A stretch of DNA of 5,111 bases from Promethearchaeota archaeon (GTDB taxonomy: Archaea; Asgardarchaeota; Lokiarchaeia; Sigynarchaeales; SOKP01). The notes beneath the pieces are model-generated. The model was not told where the DNA came from, made no database searches, and saw nothing but the letters and a program-made list of their open reading frames with translations. Positions within the stretch are counted from its first letter, which is position 1; the number at the start of each line of letters is the position of its first letter. Where the stretch lies: assembly GCA_016839655.1 (NCBI GenBank), contig JAEOTW010000334.1:1-5111 (forward strand), read 5' to 3'. This document shows positions 5,022-5,111 of the stretch, piece by piece. The position numbers and the translations under genes were made by a program.

Positions 5022-5111
5022 ATGGTTTTCGAAATTTATTATTTTTCAGGTACTGGCAATTCACTTTACGTTGCCGAAGAATTGCGACAACACATTCTGG
5101 ATTTAAAACTC
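5022..5111 (+). CDS. Flavodoxin-fold protein, EFR1-type flavodoxin-ferredoxin likely (N-terminus only)
   Basis: The 30 codons present read MVFEIYYFSGTGNSLYVAEE and continue off the right edge. The strand IYYFSGTGNS is the phosphate-binding loop for FMN in flavodoxins (T/S-x-T-G-N-S/T type), followed by the first helix (LYVAEELRQHI). The exact form YYFSGTGNSLYVA is what I recall from EFR1-family proteins, a flavodoxin domain followed by two 4Fe-4S clusters in a protein of about 250 residues. The ferredoxin part is outside the window, so a plain flavodoxin or flavodoxin-like oxidoreductase remains possible. It would act in cytosolic electron transfer. ATG 5016 (adding Met-Ser) is an alternative start, but the AAAGGT spacing favours 5022. 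The strong TATA box and triple operator upstream suggest tight, condition-dependent control. Confidence 0.7.
   Translation, partial: MVFEIYYFSGTGNSLYVAEELRQHILDLKL

Noticed and set aside
1..5111. tRNA, rRNA, insertion sequence or transposase
   Set aside because: I saw no tRNA-like cloverleaf, rRNA segment, transposase motif or paired terminal repeats in the window.

Overview
The window is AT-rich DNA that looks archaeal, most likely from an Asgard archaeon of the Lokiarchaeia group. The evidence is TATA-type promoters, a probable leaderless start, poly-T gene ends, an eRF1/Pelota-type protein, a COG2403-type cyclic 2,3-diphosphoglycerate synthetase-family protein, and a repeat protein. The N-terminus of that repeat protein (FKINDLITVKIE...IYVNGKPF) resembles a module I remember from Lokiarchaeal repeat proteins. 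The lineage call is inference from recall, not a search.

Left third (1-1773, minus strand): one continuous reading frame for an alpha-helical repeat protein (310-1773, 487 codons, about ten 35-45-residue repeats) is interrupted by a single in-frame TGA at 1180-1182. The repeat pattern runs through the stop without a break, and the lower part has no ATG or GTG start before the middle of a repeat. Directly below it, in the same frame, is the C-terminal part of an unrelated small protein (1 to about 279) with no normal start. I read this as a 5'-truncated remnant. This corner therefore looks like decaying accessory DNA.

Middle (1774-4231): a 335-bp divergent intergenic region holds a terminator-like hairpin with a T8 tail on the plus strand and an 8+8-bp inverted repeat just before the next gene. 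Next come the intact COG2403-type P-loop enzyme (2109-3443) and, 35 bp later on the same strand, a small eRF1/Pelota-like protein (3479-4231). The latter lacks the N-terminal domain and appears to carry KSQ where class-1 release factors have GGQ.

Right (4232-5111): a convergent gene on the minus strand encodes a four-helix membrane protein of the YdjM/DUF457-like 'metal-dependent hydrolase' kind. A divergent intergenic region follows. It holds a strong TATA box and three 13-bp palindromes (TTAC-N5-GTAA type) spaced exactly 18 bp apart across the predicted transcription start. They precede the first 30 codons of a flavodoxin-fold protein that resembles EFR1-type flavodoxin-ferredoxins and runs off the right edge.

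The genes do not form an obvious single pathway. The best candidates for new biology are the triple operator before the flavodoxin gene and the GGQ-less release-factor-like protein.
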